NCBI RefSeq assembly: GCF_020520425.1
Contig: NC_079491.1
Coordinates: forward strand, 25,411,449-25,475,448
DNA from: Spinacia oleracea
Taxonomy: Eukaryota; Streptophyta; Magnoliopsida; Caryophyllales; Amaranthaceae
Direction: 5' to 3'
Length of the DNA: 64,000 nucleotides
Part shown: positions 1 through 16,712 of the stretch, piece by piece
Layout: every line of letters begins with the position of its first letter
Numbering within the stretch: position 1 is the stretch's first letter
Made by a program: the position numbers and the translations under genes
Notes under the pieces: generated by a model
Told to the model about the DNA's origin: nothing
The model's database searches: none
What the model saw: the letters and a program-made list of their open reading frames with translations, nothing else

Positions 1-290
1 CAGAAAATTTGGATATTGAAATAAAAATCAGGGTAAAAAAGAAAGGAGAAGTGCAAGATTTTCACTTGAATTAAAGCAGAAGCTATGTGATTTGAGTAAC
101 AGAGGTAGAGAGACAACGAGGTGTTGACTCATCATCGATCATAGATCATTCTACAGAAGAAGAGAATTCCAAGCACTAATTGGGTTCTTCAACTTTTTAC
201 TATCAAGAAGCAAGCAATAGATACAACACTTAACTAAATGCAATTAAATTTACATATCATTACTTTTCACCAACATCAAATTAAACGCCT
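1..290. other. Downstream flank of the aminotransferase gene
   Basis: Probably contains the 3' untranslated region of the minus-strand gene. No ORF, RNA gene or clear repeat is visible. Confidence 0.4.
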
Positions 291-6492
<6,202 letters not shown>

Positions 6493-6679
6493 TCCCGCCC
6501 TGTTTCTATTTGGGAGGGGGGGTTGGGTTTTTCTTTAAAAAAGATTTTTTTTTTTATTGGGTTTAATTTTTGTTGTTTGATATTTGTAAAGTTTTGTTAT
6601 TCCGAAATCCGGAGAAGCAGGAGTAGTGAGAGAGAGAAGACAGAAAATAAGGAAAAGAGAAGTATGAAATGTGTGCAGG

Positions 6680-6688
6680 TATTTATAG
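6680..6688 (-). promoter_or_regulatory. TATA box of the aminotransferase gene
   Basis: Reads CTATAAATA on the minus strand, about 190 bp upstream of the ATG. This predicts a start of transcription near 6650 and a 5' leader of about 160 nt. The position is inferred from spacing only. Confidence 0.6.
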
Positions 6689-6750
6689 GACAGATAGAAA
6701 CAGAGAGTGAGTGAGATTAATGTGGGATACAGAGACAGCAGGGATCACGT

Positions 6751-6756
6751 CACGTG
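6751..6756. promoter_or_regulatory. G-box (CACGTG) upstream of the aminotransferase gene
   Basis: A perfect CACGTG lies about 65 bp upstream of the TATA box, inside a cluster of three ACGT cores (6747-6760). G-boxes are bound by bHLH and bZIP factors (light, abscisic acid, stress). Binding here is inferred. Confidence 0.5.
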
Positions 6757-6759
6757 TAC

Positions 6760-7169
6760 GTCTCTCCATTTTTACCTCATTTTTTTTAAAACATAAAATA
6801 AATAAAATTTTGATTATTAAGGAATATTGATGAAAAATTGGAATTTGTTCACTCATTTGAAATTTTGTATTATTAACTCGTCGGCAAGGGATATAGAAGA
6901 AAATACGTCTTGATTAATAAATGAAATGAACCTGATTCGTCATTAAACGGACTATAAAAAGATTTAAAATAACAAATTCTAAAAATCCGGTCTATATCAT
7001 ACCTAAATTTGTTAGTTTTTCAAGAGAATTAAAAAAGACAATAAAAAAAGCCGCTCAAAAAAATATAAAATTCTTGAAGAAATGTAGCGGTGGATTTTAA
7101 TTTGTTAAACCAATGAGTAAAACTGTAATATAAATTGTAAAACTAAAAAATATTACTCTGTAATTGGTT
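6760..7169. other. AT-rich intergenic stretch
   Basis: No gene, RNA or repeat structure that I can support. It separates the aminotransferase promoter from the LINE-derived segment. Confidence 0.4.
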
Positions 7170-7490
7170 CTACTTAATATTTAGACATTGTTCGTTAGTC
7201 TTCCTACGATGGAGTTAGTTTTAGTAAATTTGGTCTATCGTTCTCTTGTAATGGATTTATGTAGAATTATTTCGTTGGTAAAATTTTATGCGATCGCAAG
7301 CATATGTCAAATTTTCGAGTATCTAGATGAGTCAATTGGAAATCATCCTCGCAGCTACAACAAATCGTTAGACCCTCTCTTTAAAAGGTTGCATAAGTTC
7401 CAGCGTTATACACGGGAAACACTCTAAATTGCAAAATCTATCCAACGGTTGTAGTTTTGATGAAGGAAGCATTTATTTGAATTCAATTTA
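7170..7490 (+). mobile_element. LINE/SINE-like non-LTR element, left part
   Basis: Similar over about 300 bp to the element at 19443-20025 (for example TTGGTAAA followed by TTTATGCG, and a shared GGAAATCAT block). The sequence is cut at 7490 by the MULE compound insertion and continues at 15526. The 5' edge is approximate. No coding capacity is visible. Confidence 0.65.
7482..7490. repeat. Outer 9-bp duplication TTCAATTTA (pairs with 15517-15525)
   Basis: Identical 9-mers flank the whole 8026-bp compound insertion at 7482-7490 and 15517-15525. The inner 9-mers TATCGATAA at 9373-9381 and 13626-13634 form a second pair. Nine bases is the Mutator duplication length. Confidence 0.85.
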
Positions 7491-7959
7491 CGGTTTTTTC
7501 ATGAAATGCCCCTGAGGTTTGCAATAATGCACCAAATACCCCTGCGCGTTTCAAAATTCATAGTATACCCCTAATTTTTCCAAACTGTTCATAAAATACC
7601 CCTATTATGACTTTCCGTTAGTCCTCCGTTAAGTCATGTTTATAATTCATAAAATACACCTACATATATAGTTATTGCCTAATATACACCTATTTATAAA
7701 GTTCTTTGCACCAAATACCCAAACTCCTTTAAAACTGCAGAATTTGAATTCAACGGCTAGTTTGAATTTCTAATTTTCCTAGCAATGAAGTAGTACAGTT
7801 TGTAACAAATTTCCAGCAATAAATAGGAATTATATTCCATAAAAAGCCGATTAATTTGCAGAGTAGCTTTACAAAAACTCTGATTATATTGCCATTGCCA
7901 TTACATTTGAAAGTCTATAAAAGCTCTTGAAAATTCAAAGTAAGCCGGTAATAATACCC

Positions 7960-8130
7960 TTGCAATGAACATTTACAATCACTCTTGTACTACAATGCAT
8001 CACATTCTTGGTTACCTTGCTTGAGCCATTTCCACCCTTAAATAGAAAGAACCACACCAGTAGAACGCAAATTAGTTTTGCAGTCCCAATTCCAACAGCA
8101 AACCAAAGTAATAACTTCAAATATTCCGCC
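7960..8130 (-). pseudogene. Captured transmembrane segment of an S-domain receptor kinase-like gene inside Pack-MULE A
   Basis: Reads EYLKLLLWFAVGIGTAKLIC, continuing into VLLVWFFLFKGG. This resembles the membrane-spanning segment of ZmPK1-type G-lectin receptor kinases from memory. There is an in-frame stop just upstream, and no lectin or kinase domain follows. The identification rests on a short hydrophobic segment and is tentative. Confidence 0.42.
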
Positions 8131-8500
8131 TTTAACCTTCATCTGATAATCTATTGCAGCTGAATCGTGTTTATGTCACCAGCTTCACAATAGAGCTTTA
8201 ACTGATATTGAGCTTCAGAGTGTTGTTCAGAGACATGATATAATGATGTTTAGGAATTTGAGATGCACAATTCATCTATGAAATAAAGAAATAAATTCTT
8301 CACCATTATTGTATCGAACGAAATGGCAATCGATATCACAACCAGCAAGGAGTTCAATCAACTATAACACTAGTGTTCTATCACTTCTATGCACACTAAT
8401 AAATCAATTCTTCACCAAAGATAAAAACACAATTGGCAATTTAGCAGCTCACAACTTGAATAACTAACATAAAAAATAAAGAAGGAAAGTTGAATCAAAC

Positions 8501-8770
8501 CTTCATCCTCGTCATCCTCAGGCAAAGGGAAATCAATCCAAGTCTCAGGATGCATAGCATGATAGCAACATCCCTAGCAAACGACACCACCTCTTCTGTG
8601 ACACCAATGACACCTCGTTCAGTGTAATTCTCAATCGACAGTTCCTCCTCCGAAGCAAACTGCAGTATATTGAAAGCGATCTTCCAACATCCGAAAACCG
8701 CCTTATTACTTGAGAGCTTCGAAATTTTGGACCGAAACTTCCCGGACTCAAAACCCTAATTTCTCCCACC
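8501..8770 (-). pseudogene. Captured fragment of a BSD-domain protein gene inside Pack-MULE A
   Basis: Minus-strand reading shows FRSKISKLSSNKAV, then a Glu-rich stretch, then GVIGVTEEVVSFARDVA. After a shift of frame it shows MHPETWIDFPLPEDDEDEG, followed directly by GT at 8500-8499 like a splice donor. These blocks match the region just before the BSD domain in plant BSD-domain proteins, as I remember the family. An apparent 8-bp insertion (near 8550-8565) breaks the frame between the two blocks, and the BSD domain itself is absent. A gene fragment moved by the MULE, not a working gene. Confidence 0.6.
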
Positions 8771-9564
8771 GAAATCGCCGCCGAATTCACCCACCATGAC
8801 CACGCCAACCATGGACGTTTCTGGTGTTGTCCCTCCTCCGTCATCTCCGCCCAACGATGGTGGAAGCTCCTCTTCCTCTGCAACCCGATTTTTCCTAATT
8901 CTCTCTCCTCCGCTTCGGGATCAACTCCTCTCGCCGTCTTCTCCTCCCCTTAATCAACGCCTCTCACCTTGATGAAATCTCACTCATCGACAACACCAAT
9001 GGAGGAGATAGAGAGTTGACCGGGTCACCGATGCCATCGACGGTGCACCAGAGAAAGTCAAACCCTGGCTGAGGTTGGCGACGGTAGCGGGGGCGAAAAT
9101 GGTGACGGGGTGAGGAGTGGTGTTGGTTCAGTGGGAGGAGAGAGAAAGTTTGGGTGGGTTGGGTGGGAGAGAGAGAAAGTATACAGATGAATGGGATTTA
9201 AGCCACATAAGGGTAACAACGTAAATTCATACTAACGGAGGACTAACGGACGTTAAGTCCAAGTGTATTTTATGAACAGTTGGAAAAAATAGGGGTATTC
9301 TATGAATTTTGAAACGCGCAGGGGTATTTGGTGCATTATTGCAAACCTCAGGGGCATTTCATGAAAAAACCGTATCGATAAACATTCTATCCCTTGCCTT
9401 GCGTGTTATTATTTGTTCTTTTTCTTTATTTTTCTTGCATCCATTAGTCCATTTATGTATGCTTTGTAGACTGCAACACTTCATAAGTCGGAGATTTATT
9501 AATAGTTGGGTTGCCTCCCAAAAGCGCTTGTTTATAAGGTCATTAGCTCGACCTCCTTTGTAAT

Positions 9565-11889
9565 TCAACCAGGATCGTCTAGGGAAGAGAAATTTCCACG
9601 ATGAAACCTGAAATTATACCTGCCTCCCAATAACTCTTTTAGACTAGAGTCAACAAGATCAGCACCAACACCTTTTTTCTGGTAGTCGGACCCATTGGAT
9701 GATATGGGTATGTCTTCTTTGCTAAAGTAATTTTTATTCTGTACACACTTATCAACCCAGGGATTAGTAGCATCAATTCTCATACAAGTATCCCCATCAA
9801 AAGTGAAATTCGGATCATCAAATATCTTAAATACGACTTGGTTATCTTGAGCTTTAATTATCATTTGTCCCTTTGGGACATCTATTAAAGCTTGACTTGT
9901 AGCTAAAAATGGACGACCAAAGATCAAAGGAATATCAAAGTCTTCTTTCATGTCCATTACAACAAAGTCAACAAGAAAAGAAAATTCACCAACTTTGACT
10001 AACACATCTTCAACTATTCCCTTAGGGAATCTAGCAGTCTTATCAGCCATTTGAAGAGATATAGGAGAATGTTTAAGCTCTTTCAAACCTAATTTCTCAT
10101 ATAGCGAATAAGGTATTAAATTGACACTAGCACCTAAATCACATAAGGCCCTATCGAAATATGTTTCATTGATCATGCAGGGAATAGTAAAAACTCCAGG
10201 GTCTTTCAGTTTAGGTGGTAGGTTCTCATGCATCAAGGTGGAACACAACTCATTAACAATCACATTTTTCGATTTATCACAATTCCTATCATTGGCTAAT
10301 ATTTCTTTTAAAAACTTAGCAAATTTAGGCATTTGAATCAAAAGGTCAGAAAAAGGGATAGTTTCATATACCTTCTTAAGGGTCTCAGAATATCTCCCAA
10401 AATGCTTATCTAGCAAACCCTTAGTCAACCTTTGAGGAAAGGGCACAGGTTCCTCGTACGGGGGTGGAGAAACATAAATGGGAACCTTTTCTCTCACACC
10501 CTTCTCCTTGATCATTCCAAGCACTTCTCCATCTTTCTCAACAAATCTTTCCACACTCGCTCCATCATCTTTAAGAAAGATCGCACTACATTGCTCATTT
10601 TGAATTTTTGGTGGATCTCGAGGTTTTGATAAATGAATCACTTGTTGTGAAAGTTGAACAAGTTGGGTTTCTATCACCTTATTTTGAGCAATGAGTTGTT
10701 GGATGGATTTTTCAAAGTGCTCATTCTGCTTGGCTTGTAACTCAAACTGCTTGGTCATTATTTCTTTTTGTTGAACTTGAGAAGTAGCAAGAGTCTCCAA
10801 AATAGAATCAAGGTTAAGTTTAGAAGTTTGAGGTTGCGGTGGACTAATGGGTGACCCTTGTTGAAAACCAGATTGTTGGGTGAAATTGGTGTTGAATGGG
10901 TGAAAGTTATTATTTCCACTAGAGTGGTAAGTGTTTCTTGAAGTGTTTAACTGACAGTGAATTGGGGTATGTCCTTGCACCCCACAAATCTGACACGAGG
11001 CAACCAATGATGAAGATCCAGCTCCAAATTGATCGATCTTATGTGATAAAGTCTGCACAGTACTAGTCAATATAGTTAGAGCATCTAAATCATATTTACC
11101 TCCCTTTCTAACACTGTTCCGACTACTGGGATGATAGTTATCATTGGCTGCCATCTTCTCAATCAATGCCTTAGCTTCAGTTGGATTCTTTTCCGTGATA
11201 GAACCCCCTGATGCAGCATCAATGTAGATTCGGTATTCATGTGTCAGCCCATTGTAGAAAGTCTGAATCAAAAACCACTCCTGAATCCCATGATGAGGAC
11301 ACTGCCTTTGTAAACGTTTAAACCTTCTCCAAGATTCATACAATGACTCATCATCGGTTTGACGAAAGGTGGTTAGCTCATTTCTTAGCCTGGCAGTTTT
11401 CTCTTGGCCTAAAAACTTCACTAAGAATGCCTTGACTAGCTTATCCCATGTATCGAATGAGCCTGCACCTTCATCTCTCAACCACTCCTTTGCCTTATCC
11501 CGGAGAGAGAAAGAGAAAAGGCGAAGTCTAATAGCATCGTCACTTATATTGTTGATTTTCATTGTATCGCACTTCTCCAAAAAGCTATCAATATGACTTA
11601 CAGGGCAATCATTAGGTGATCCTGAAAATGAATCATTTGATATGAATTGGATAAATTCGAGCTTCAGCTCAAAATGTGATGCAGTGACGGCTGGTCTAAC
11701 GATACTAGAAAGTATACCGGTGGTTGTGTCCGGTATACCATATTCCCAAAGAAATTTGGCAGGTGCTTCACCACCCATTGCTTCCTTCTTCTTATTATGT
11801 CTCCGCTTAGTCCCTTGCTTACGTGCAGTAGCCTCGATTTCAAGATCAATAGGAATCAAATTTTGTGAATCTGTACGTCGAGTGTGCAT
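9565..11889 (-). CDS. Gag plus aspartic protease ORF of the Athila-like fossil (774 aa)
   Basis: The N-terminal half matches the retrotransposon Gag family of Athila/Tat elements (for example LRLFSFSLRDKAKEWL and CPHHGIQEWFLIQTFYNGL). A single zinc-knuckle-like CxxCxxxGHxxxxC lies near residue 300. The C-terminal third is a retropepsin-like fold (CDLGASVNLIPYSLYEKLGL, with LIFGRPFLAT later). No reverse transcriptase follows. This is virus-like material, not a host gene. Confidence 0.85.
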   Translation of the reverse strand: MHTRRTDSQNLIPIDLEIEATARKQGTKRRHNKKKEAMGGEAPAKFLWEYGIPDTTTGILSSIVRPAVTASHFELKLEFIQFISNDSFSGSPNDCPVSHIDSFLEKCDTMKINNISDDAIRLRLFSFSLRDKAKEWLRDEGAGSFDTWDKLVKAFLVKFLGQEKTARLRNELTTFRQTDDESLYESWRRFKRLQRQCPHHGIQEWFLIQTFYNGLTHEYRIYIDAASGGSITEKNPTEAKALIEKMAANDNYHPSSRNSVRKGGKYDLDALTILTSTVQTLSHKIDQFGAGSSSLVASCQICGVQGHTPIHCQLNTSRNTYHSSGNNNFHPFNTNFTQQSGFQQGSPISPPQPQTSKLNLDSILETLATSQVQQKEIMTKQFELQAKQNEHFEKSIQQLIAQNKVIETQLVQLSQQVIHLSKPRDPPKIQNEQCSAIFLKDDGASVERFVEKDGEVLGMIKEKGVREKVPIYVSPPPYEEPVPFPQRLTKGLLDKHFGRYSETLKKVYETIPFSDLLIQMPKFAKFLKEILANDRNCDKSKNVIVNELCSTLMHENLPPKLKDPGVFTIPCMINETYFDRALCDLGASVNLIPYSLYEKLGLKELKHSPISLQMADKTARFPKGIVEDVLVKVGEFSFLVDFVVMDMKEDFDIPLIFGRPFLATSQALIDVPKGQMIIKAQDNQVVFKIFDDPNFTFDGDTCMRIDATNPWVDKCVQNKNYFSKEDIPISSNGSDYQKKGVGADLVDSSLKELLGGRYNFRFHRGNFSSLDDPG

Positions 11890-12011
11890 GCAACAAGAGA
11901 AACTGGAAACAAAATATCAAATAGAACAAGAATAATAGCCGAAGCAAATAACCAAATCTAATGTACTTAGTAAAAATAAATCAAAAAAATAACTAATTTA
12001 ATACCGTTAGT

Positions 12012-12029
12012 CCCCCGGCAACGGCGCCA
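12012..12029 (-). other. Retroelement primer-binding site
   Basis: Minus strand reads TGGCGCCGTTGCCGGGG, the form common in plant Tat/Athila-type gypsy elements, where a tRNA 3' end primes reverse transcription. Confidence 0.75.
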
Positions 12030-12034
12030 AAATT

Positions 12035-13438
12035 TGACAAGGCTATCGCGTGCCTATCAAAAATAACCTAACTAGACCTCCTAACTATGTAGTCGGGTAA
12101 GTAAGGGTCGAATCCCAAGAGACTAATGTATTAAAAACTAGCTAAACTAACTTGAATTAATACTAAGTCAGTAACCAAACAATGATTGAGAGTGAATAAT
12201 TAAACTAATTCTAGATAAGAACGTAATTAATAATAAGACTAAAATCAAGGATTAAAAACACCTAGAGTTAAGCATCACCACTAGCATAATCAATGTAAAG
12301 ATAAATTCCTACCCCAAACTAATTAAATAAATGTTCACAAGGAAAGGTAAAACTTATATAATACCATAAACCTCTCCCGAGTATCAATGGCTTCCCTAAT
12401 ATGCAATCAAGACCTACTCCCGTGGAATCATGCAAATTAAAGACATTAAACTCAATACCATAATTTCCTAACAATCCCTTCTACCTACTCCCGTGGAGAA
12501 ATTCATGTCCTTAATTGAAATATTCAAATCCGTCAAAACCCAACTCCCGTTACGATAAAGACAATGGAATGATAACAATACTAATTATCCCTAATCTAGT
12601 ATTGGAAATTATACAATCAATTAAGCAAGAACAATTAAACAATTAATTTGGGGATTAAAAGAATAAATCATACGTTAATCATTATTAGGGTTTACTTAAC
12701 CCTAGATTATAGTCTACTCACACATATTAATTAAACAACATATTAATTAAACAACAAAAGTAAACTAAGAAGGAAAACATAATTAATGATTAAAGCAAAA
12801 AGAAAATATAGCTAATAGATAAAATTAAAGAGAAAAAAGGAAAAGAAATATTACTTGTCAAAAACTTTGTTTCCTTGTGGCAGGCATCAAAACCCAACCA
12901 AACTTACGTAATTAATGAACAGAAAAACAACGAACAAAGAAAACGCAGCTCCAAGCAATAAGCGGCGTCCCGAATACCAATTATCCAAGAAGAGTTTAGG
13001 TCTTCTACACTATTTGTATTTATACCAAGATATAATAAGAAGTATACTAGTTATTAAACTCTAATAATTTGCTCATTAAACGTTTAATACGGGATCGAAG
13101 GAAGACTGCCACAACTCGGGTGTGGCATGTACAGTATGCCGCGGGCATGCCGTGGTATTGGCTGCCCGGTGTTCTTGTATTTGTCTTGAAGTCTTGTTTG
13201 TATCACGATGTAAACACTTTGTAAACGTGGGTGACTCCTAAACAACGTACTCGCTCTACCAACATCTTCTCCGAGTTCTACCAACTTGAGCTACTTCCTA
13301 CAAAACAAAATAAAACAAACACGAGGAGAGAAACATCGAAAATAACGAATAATGACACTTTAAGATTAAAATATGAAAGAAATAAGACAAACAATGGACT
13401 AATATGACACATAAAATGCGTATATTATTGTGTTATCA
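12035..13438 (-). repeat. LTR of the Athila-like fossil
   Basis: Begins TGATAACA (minus strand, 13438) and ends TTGTCA at 12035, directly before the primer-binding site. Length about 1.4 kb. The 5' border is inferred from TG...CA rules. Confidence 0.6.
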
Positions 13439-14103
13439 GTGTGCACATCAAGGATGATTCTAATAGGGCATCCAAGTATTTTCATAAGCTATCTAAATTG
13501 GACTTTGTGCATGAAGTAATTTATCTAAAAGGAGAAAGTAGCTGAGTATGATGGATGAACAGTTTAGGCATGTATGTTGCTCCTTATGTAACGGTGTTAT
13601 TAGTTTGTATTACGAACATTCTCAATATCGATAACGGTTTTTTCATGAAATGCCCATGAGGTTTGCAATAATGCACCAAATACCCCTGCGTGTTTCAAAA
13701 TTCATAGAATACCCCTAATTTTTCCAAACTGTTCATAAAATACCCCTATTATGACTTTCCGTTAGTCCTCCGTTAAGTCATGTTTATAATTCATAAAATA
13801 CACCTACATATATAGTTATTGCATAATATACACCTATTTATAAAGTTCTTTGCACCAAATACCCAAACTCCTTTAAAACTGCAGAATTTGAATTCAACGG
13901 CTAGTTTGAATTTCTAATTTTCCTAGCAATGAAGTAGTACAGTTTGTAACAAATTTCCAGCAATAAATAGGAATTATATTCCATAAAAAGCCGATTAATT
14001 TGCAGAGTAGCTTTACAAAAACTCTGATTATATTGCCATTGCCATTACATTTGAAAGTCTATAAAAGCTCTTGAAAATTCAAAGTAAGCCGGTAATAATA
14101 CCC

Positions 14104-14274
14104 TTGCAATGAACATTTACAATCACTCTTGTACTACAATGCATCACATTCTTGGTTACCTTGCTTGAGCCATTTCCACCCTTAAATAGAAAGAACCACA
14201 CCAGTAGAACGCAAATTAGTTTTGCAGTCCCAATTCCAACAGCAAACCAAAGTAATAACTTCAAATATTCCGCC
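14104..14274 (-). pseudogene. Receptor-kinase transmembrane fragment inside Pack-MULE B
   Basis: Same segment as 7960-8130. The 61-residue reading frames that contain it are identical in A and B. Confidence 0.42.
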
Positions 14275-14644
14275 TTTAACCTTCATCTGATAATCTATTG
14301 CAGCTGAATCGTGTTTATGTCACCAGCTTCACAATAGAGCTTTAACTGATATTGAGCTTCAGAGTGTTGTTCAGAGACATGATATAATGATGTTTAGGAA
14401 TTTGAGATGCACAATTCATCTATGAAATAAAGAAATAAATTCTTCACCATTATTGTATCGAACGAAATGGCAATCGATATCACAACCAGCAAGGAGTTCA
14501 ATCAACTATAACACTAGTGTTCTATCACTTCTATGCACACTAATAAATCAATTCTTCACCAAAGATAAAAACACAATTGGCAATTTAGCAGCTCACAACT
14601 TGAATAACTAACATAAAAAATAAAGAAGGAAAGTTGAATCAAAC

Positions 14645-14914
14645 CTTCATCCTCGTCATCCTCAGGCAAAGGGAAATCAATCCAAGTCTCAGGATGCATA
14701 GCATGATAGCAACATCCCTAGCAAACGACACCACCTCTTCTGTGACACCAATGACACCTCGTTCAGTGTAATTCTCAATCGACAGTTCCTCCTCCGAAGC
14801 AAACTGCAGTATATTGAAAGCGATCTTCCAACATCCGAAAACCGCCTTATTACTTGAGAGCTTCGAAATTTTGGACCGAAACTTCCCGGACTCAAAACCC
14901 TAATTTCTCCCACC
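14645..14914 (-). pseudogene. BSD-domain gene fragment inside Pack-MULE B
   Basis: Same fragment as 8501-8770, offset by 6144 bp. I noted one base difference near its upstream side. It carries the same internal frame break, so the capture and the break predate the split of the two copies. Confidence 0.6.
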
Positions 14915-15525
14915 GAAATTGCCGCCGAATTCACCCACCATGACCACGCCAACCATGGACGTTTCTGGTGTTGTCCCTCCTCCGTCATCTCCGCCCAACG
15001 ATGGTGGAAGCTCCTCTTCCTCTGCAACCCGATTTTTCCTAATTCTCTCTCCTCCGCTTCGGGATCAACTCCTCTCGCCGTCTTCTCCTCCCCTTAATCA
15101 ACGCCTCTCACCTTGATGAAATCTCACTCATCGACAACACCAATGGAGGAGATAGAGAGTTGACCGGGTCACCGATGCCATCGACGGTGCACCAGAGAAA
15201 GTCAAACCCTGGCTGAGGTTGGCGACGGTAGCGGGGGCGAAAATGGTGACGGGGTGAGGAGTGGTGTTGGTTCAGTGGGAGGAGAGAGAAAGTTTGGGTG
15301 GGTTGGGTGGGAGAGAGAGAAAGTATACAGATGAATGGGATTTAAGCCACATAAGGGTAACAACGTAAATTCATACTAACGGAGGACTAACGGACGTTAA
15401 GTCCAAGTGTATTTTATGAACAATTGGAAAAAATAGGGGTATTCTATGAATTTTGAAACGCGCAGGGGTATTTGGTGCATTATTGCAAACCTCAGGGGCA
15501 TTTCATGAAAAAACCGTTCAATTTA

Positions 15526-15611
15526 TCATGTATTTGTTAGATTCATATTTCTTTTTGTTGATATCGTATGATTCTTTATTAATGAATTAATTTTCCCTTC
15601 AAAAAAAAAAA
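15526..15611 (+). mobile_element. LINE/SINE-like non-LTR element, right part with poly-A tail
   Basis: Continues the element interrupted at 7490. It shares 'catgtatttgttagatt' and the 'tttattaatgaattaa' tail with the second copy, and ends in a run of 11-12 A, the mark of target-primed reverse transcription. Confidence 0.7.
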
Positions 15612-15639
15612 TTTAGTCAAATTGTCATACGACTTGTCC

Positions 15640-16080
15640 GTCAAAGAAAATGAACAAGAAATTGATACATAGTTGTGAATATAATGATACGGCTTACCCT
15701 AATACGGGTGTCTGGGAATCATATATAATAATATTGTACAGTAGTACAATTACGAGTATACCCTTAGTATCCTTTATTATACCCCCTCAATCTGTGCAGG
15801 GGGAACCACGTGCAGATTGAACCTTAAAAACTCAAAACGCTGACCTGACAAACCTTTCGTAAAAATGTCAGCGATTTGTAACTCAGTAGGGACATAACGT
15901 ACAACTAAATCGCATGAGCAACACGCCCCCGAACAAATGATAATCTATTTTGATATGTTTGCTACGATCATGCTGAACCGGATTCACCGCAAGATAGAAT
16001 GCATAAACATTATCACAAAAAAGCTTCACGGGTGCGCAAATAGTATCATTATATTCACATGGTATCAAGAGCGTAGGTAT
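15640..16080 (-). mobile_element. Ty1/copia fossil fragment (RNase H end)
   Basis: The minus strand contains KLFCDNVYAFYLAVNPVQHD followed by RSKHIKIDYHL, the diagnostic end of copia RNase H. Broken and short. A primer-site-like TGGTATCAAGAGC at about 16060 (plus strand) and an 18-bp imperfect direct repeat (about 15763 and 16081) border it. Old. Confidence 0.65.
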
Positions 16081-16703
16081 TCCTTAGTATCCTCTATTAA
16101 TAGTATTTATTAGTGACTTATAACAAAATAATGTGCTATCATCTCATTATAAGGAAAGTATACAAATACACCACCAAGTTCTACAACAAACTTGATGACA
16201 CCGTTGAGGTTTGAGGAGGGCGCTTTCAATTGTGGAAGAGTAGTTGTACTAAGAAAGAAAGGATGTAAAGAAGAGTATATTCAGTTTGAAAAGAATGTAG
16301 ACCAATTCTAGCATTTCATTCAATTCAATAATTATAATTATTCTAAGAAAATTAAATAAGTGAATTGCTAGACATAACATGACATGTTTACCTTATAGAC
16401 AGAATCTATCTTATCTTTAGATTATAATGATGCCATTTATACGTGGATTGATAGATTGATGTGAGTACAATAACAATACATTGTTACATATTTATGACTA
16501 ATGTCCTCAATTTCATTATTATTAATTAGGCAATTTAACATGTAAGTTAAACATTGTTGCTCTAAGCTTACGTATTGATGCAAGCAATCAAGCGATATAA
16601 CTATTGTAAATTAAGTATTTTGTAATACTAGTGAGTTGGCAAGCTTATTGGTCTTTCCATGGAAAACGTAAACACATTATTCAAGTAATTAGCTAGATGA
16701 CTA
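16081..16703. other. Intergenic, no feature identified
   Basis: AT-rich sequence with no ORF above background. It ends at the target site of the MULE at 16713. Confidence 0.4.
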
Positions 16704-16712
16704 GGATTGATG

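Larger units (their letters stand above)
7491..9372. mobile_element. Pack-MULE copy A (non-autonomous Mutator-like element)
   Basis: An 1882-bp element that begins CGGTTTTTTCATGAAATGCC and ends in its inverted complement. The terminal inverted repeats are about 110-150 bp, the Mutator pattern. It encodes no transposase. It differs from copy B (13635-15516) at about six positions and has exactly the same length. Inside, on the minus strand, are fragments resembling two host genes (see below). The left flank TTCAATTTA and right flank TATCGATAA do not match each other; they match the opposite flanks of copy B. Confidence 0.88.
9373..13634 (-). mobile_element. Non-autonomous Ty3/gypsy retroelement fossil (Athila-like), between the two Pack-MULEs
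   Basis: Minus-strand order: about 196 bp of flank or element 3' sequence, one LTR (13438-12035), primer-binding site (12029-12012), a gag-protease ORF (11889-9565) and a tail. No reverse transcriptase or integrase domain and no second LTR is present, so the element is incomplete. The open gag-protease frame suggests a fairly young age. It is bounded on both sides by the 9-mer TATCGATAA. Confidence 0.78.
13635..15516. mobile_element. Pack-MULE copy B (non-autonomous Mutator-like element)
   Basis: Same orientation, same 1882-bp length and about 99.7% identity to copy A by eye. Differences seen include CCCATGAGG for CCCCTGAGG and GCGTG for GCGCG near the left end. The left flank is TATCGATAA and the right flank is TTCAATTTA. 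Such high identity means that the copies separated recently or have been homogenised by recombination. Confidence 0.88.

Noticed and set aside
8545-8883. 112-aa minus-strand ORF in the Pack-MULEs as a real protein
   Set aside because: The recognisable BSD-gene fragment lies in other frames of the same strand; this frame has no family resemblance.
9565-11889. The 774-aa ORF as a host gene
   Set aside because: It has retrotransposon Gag and retropepsin sequence and lies beside an LTR and primer-binding site.
7491-15516. The whole 8-kb block as one autonomous Mutator element with a retroelement inside
   Set aside because: Each half has its own complete pair of terminal inverted repeats and identical length, so these are two elements, not one split element.
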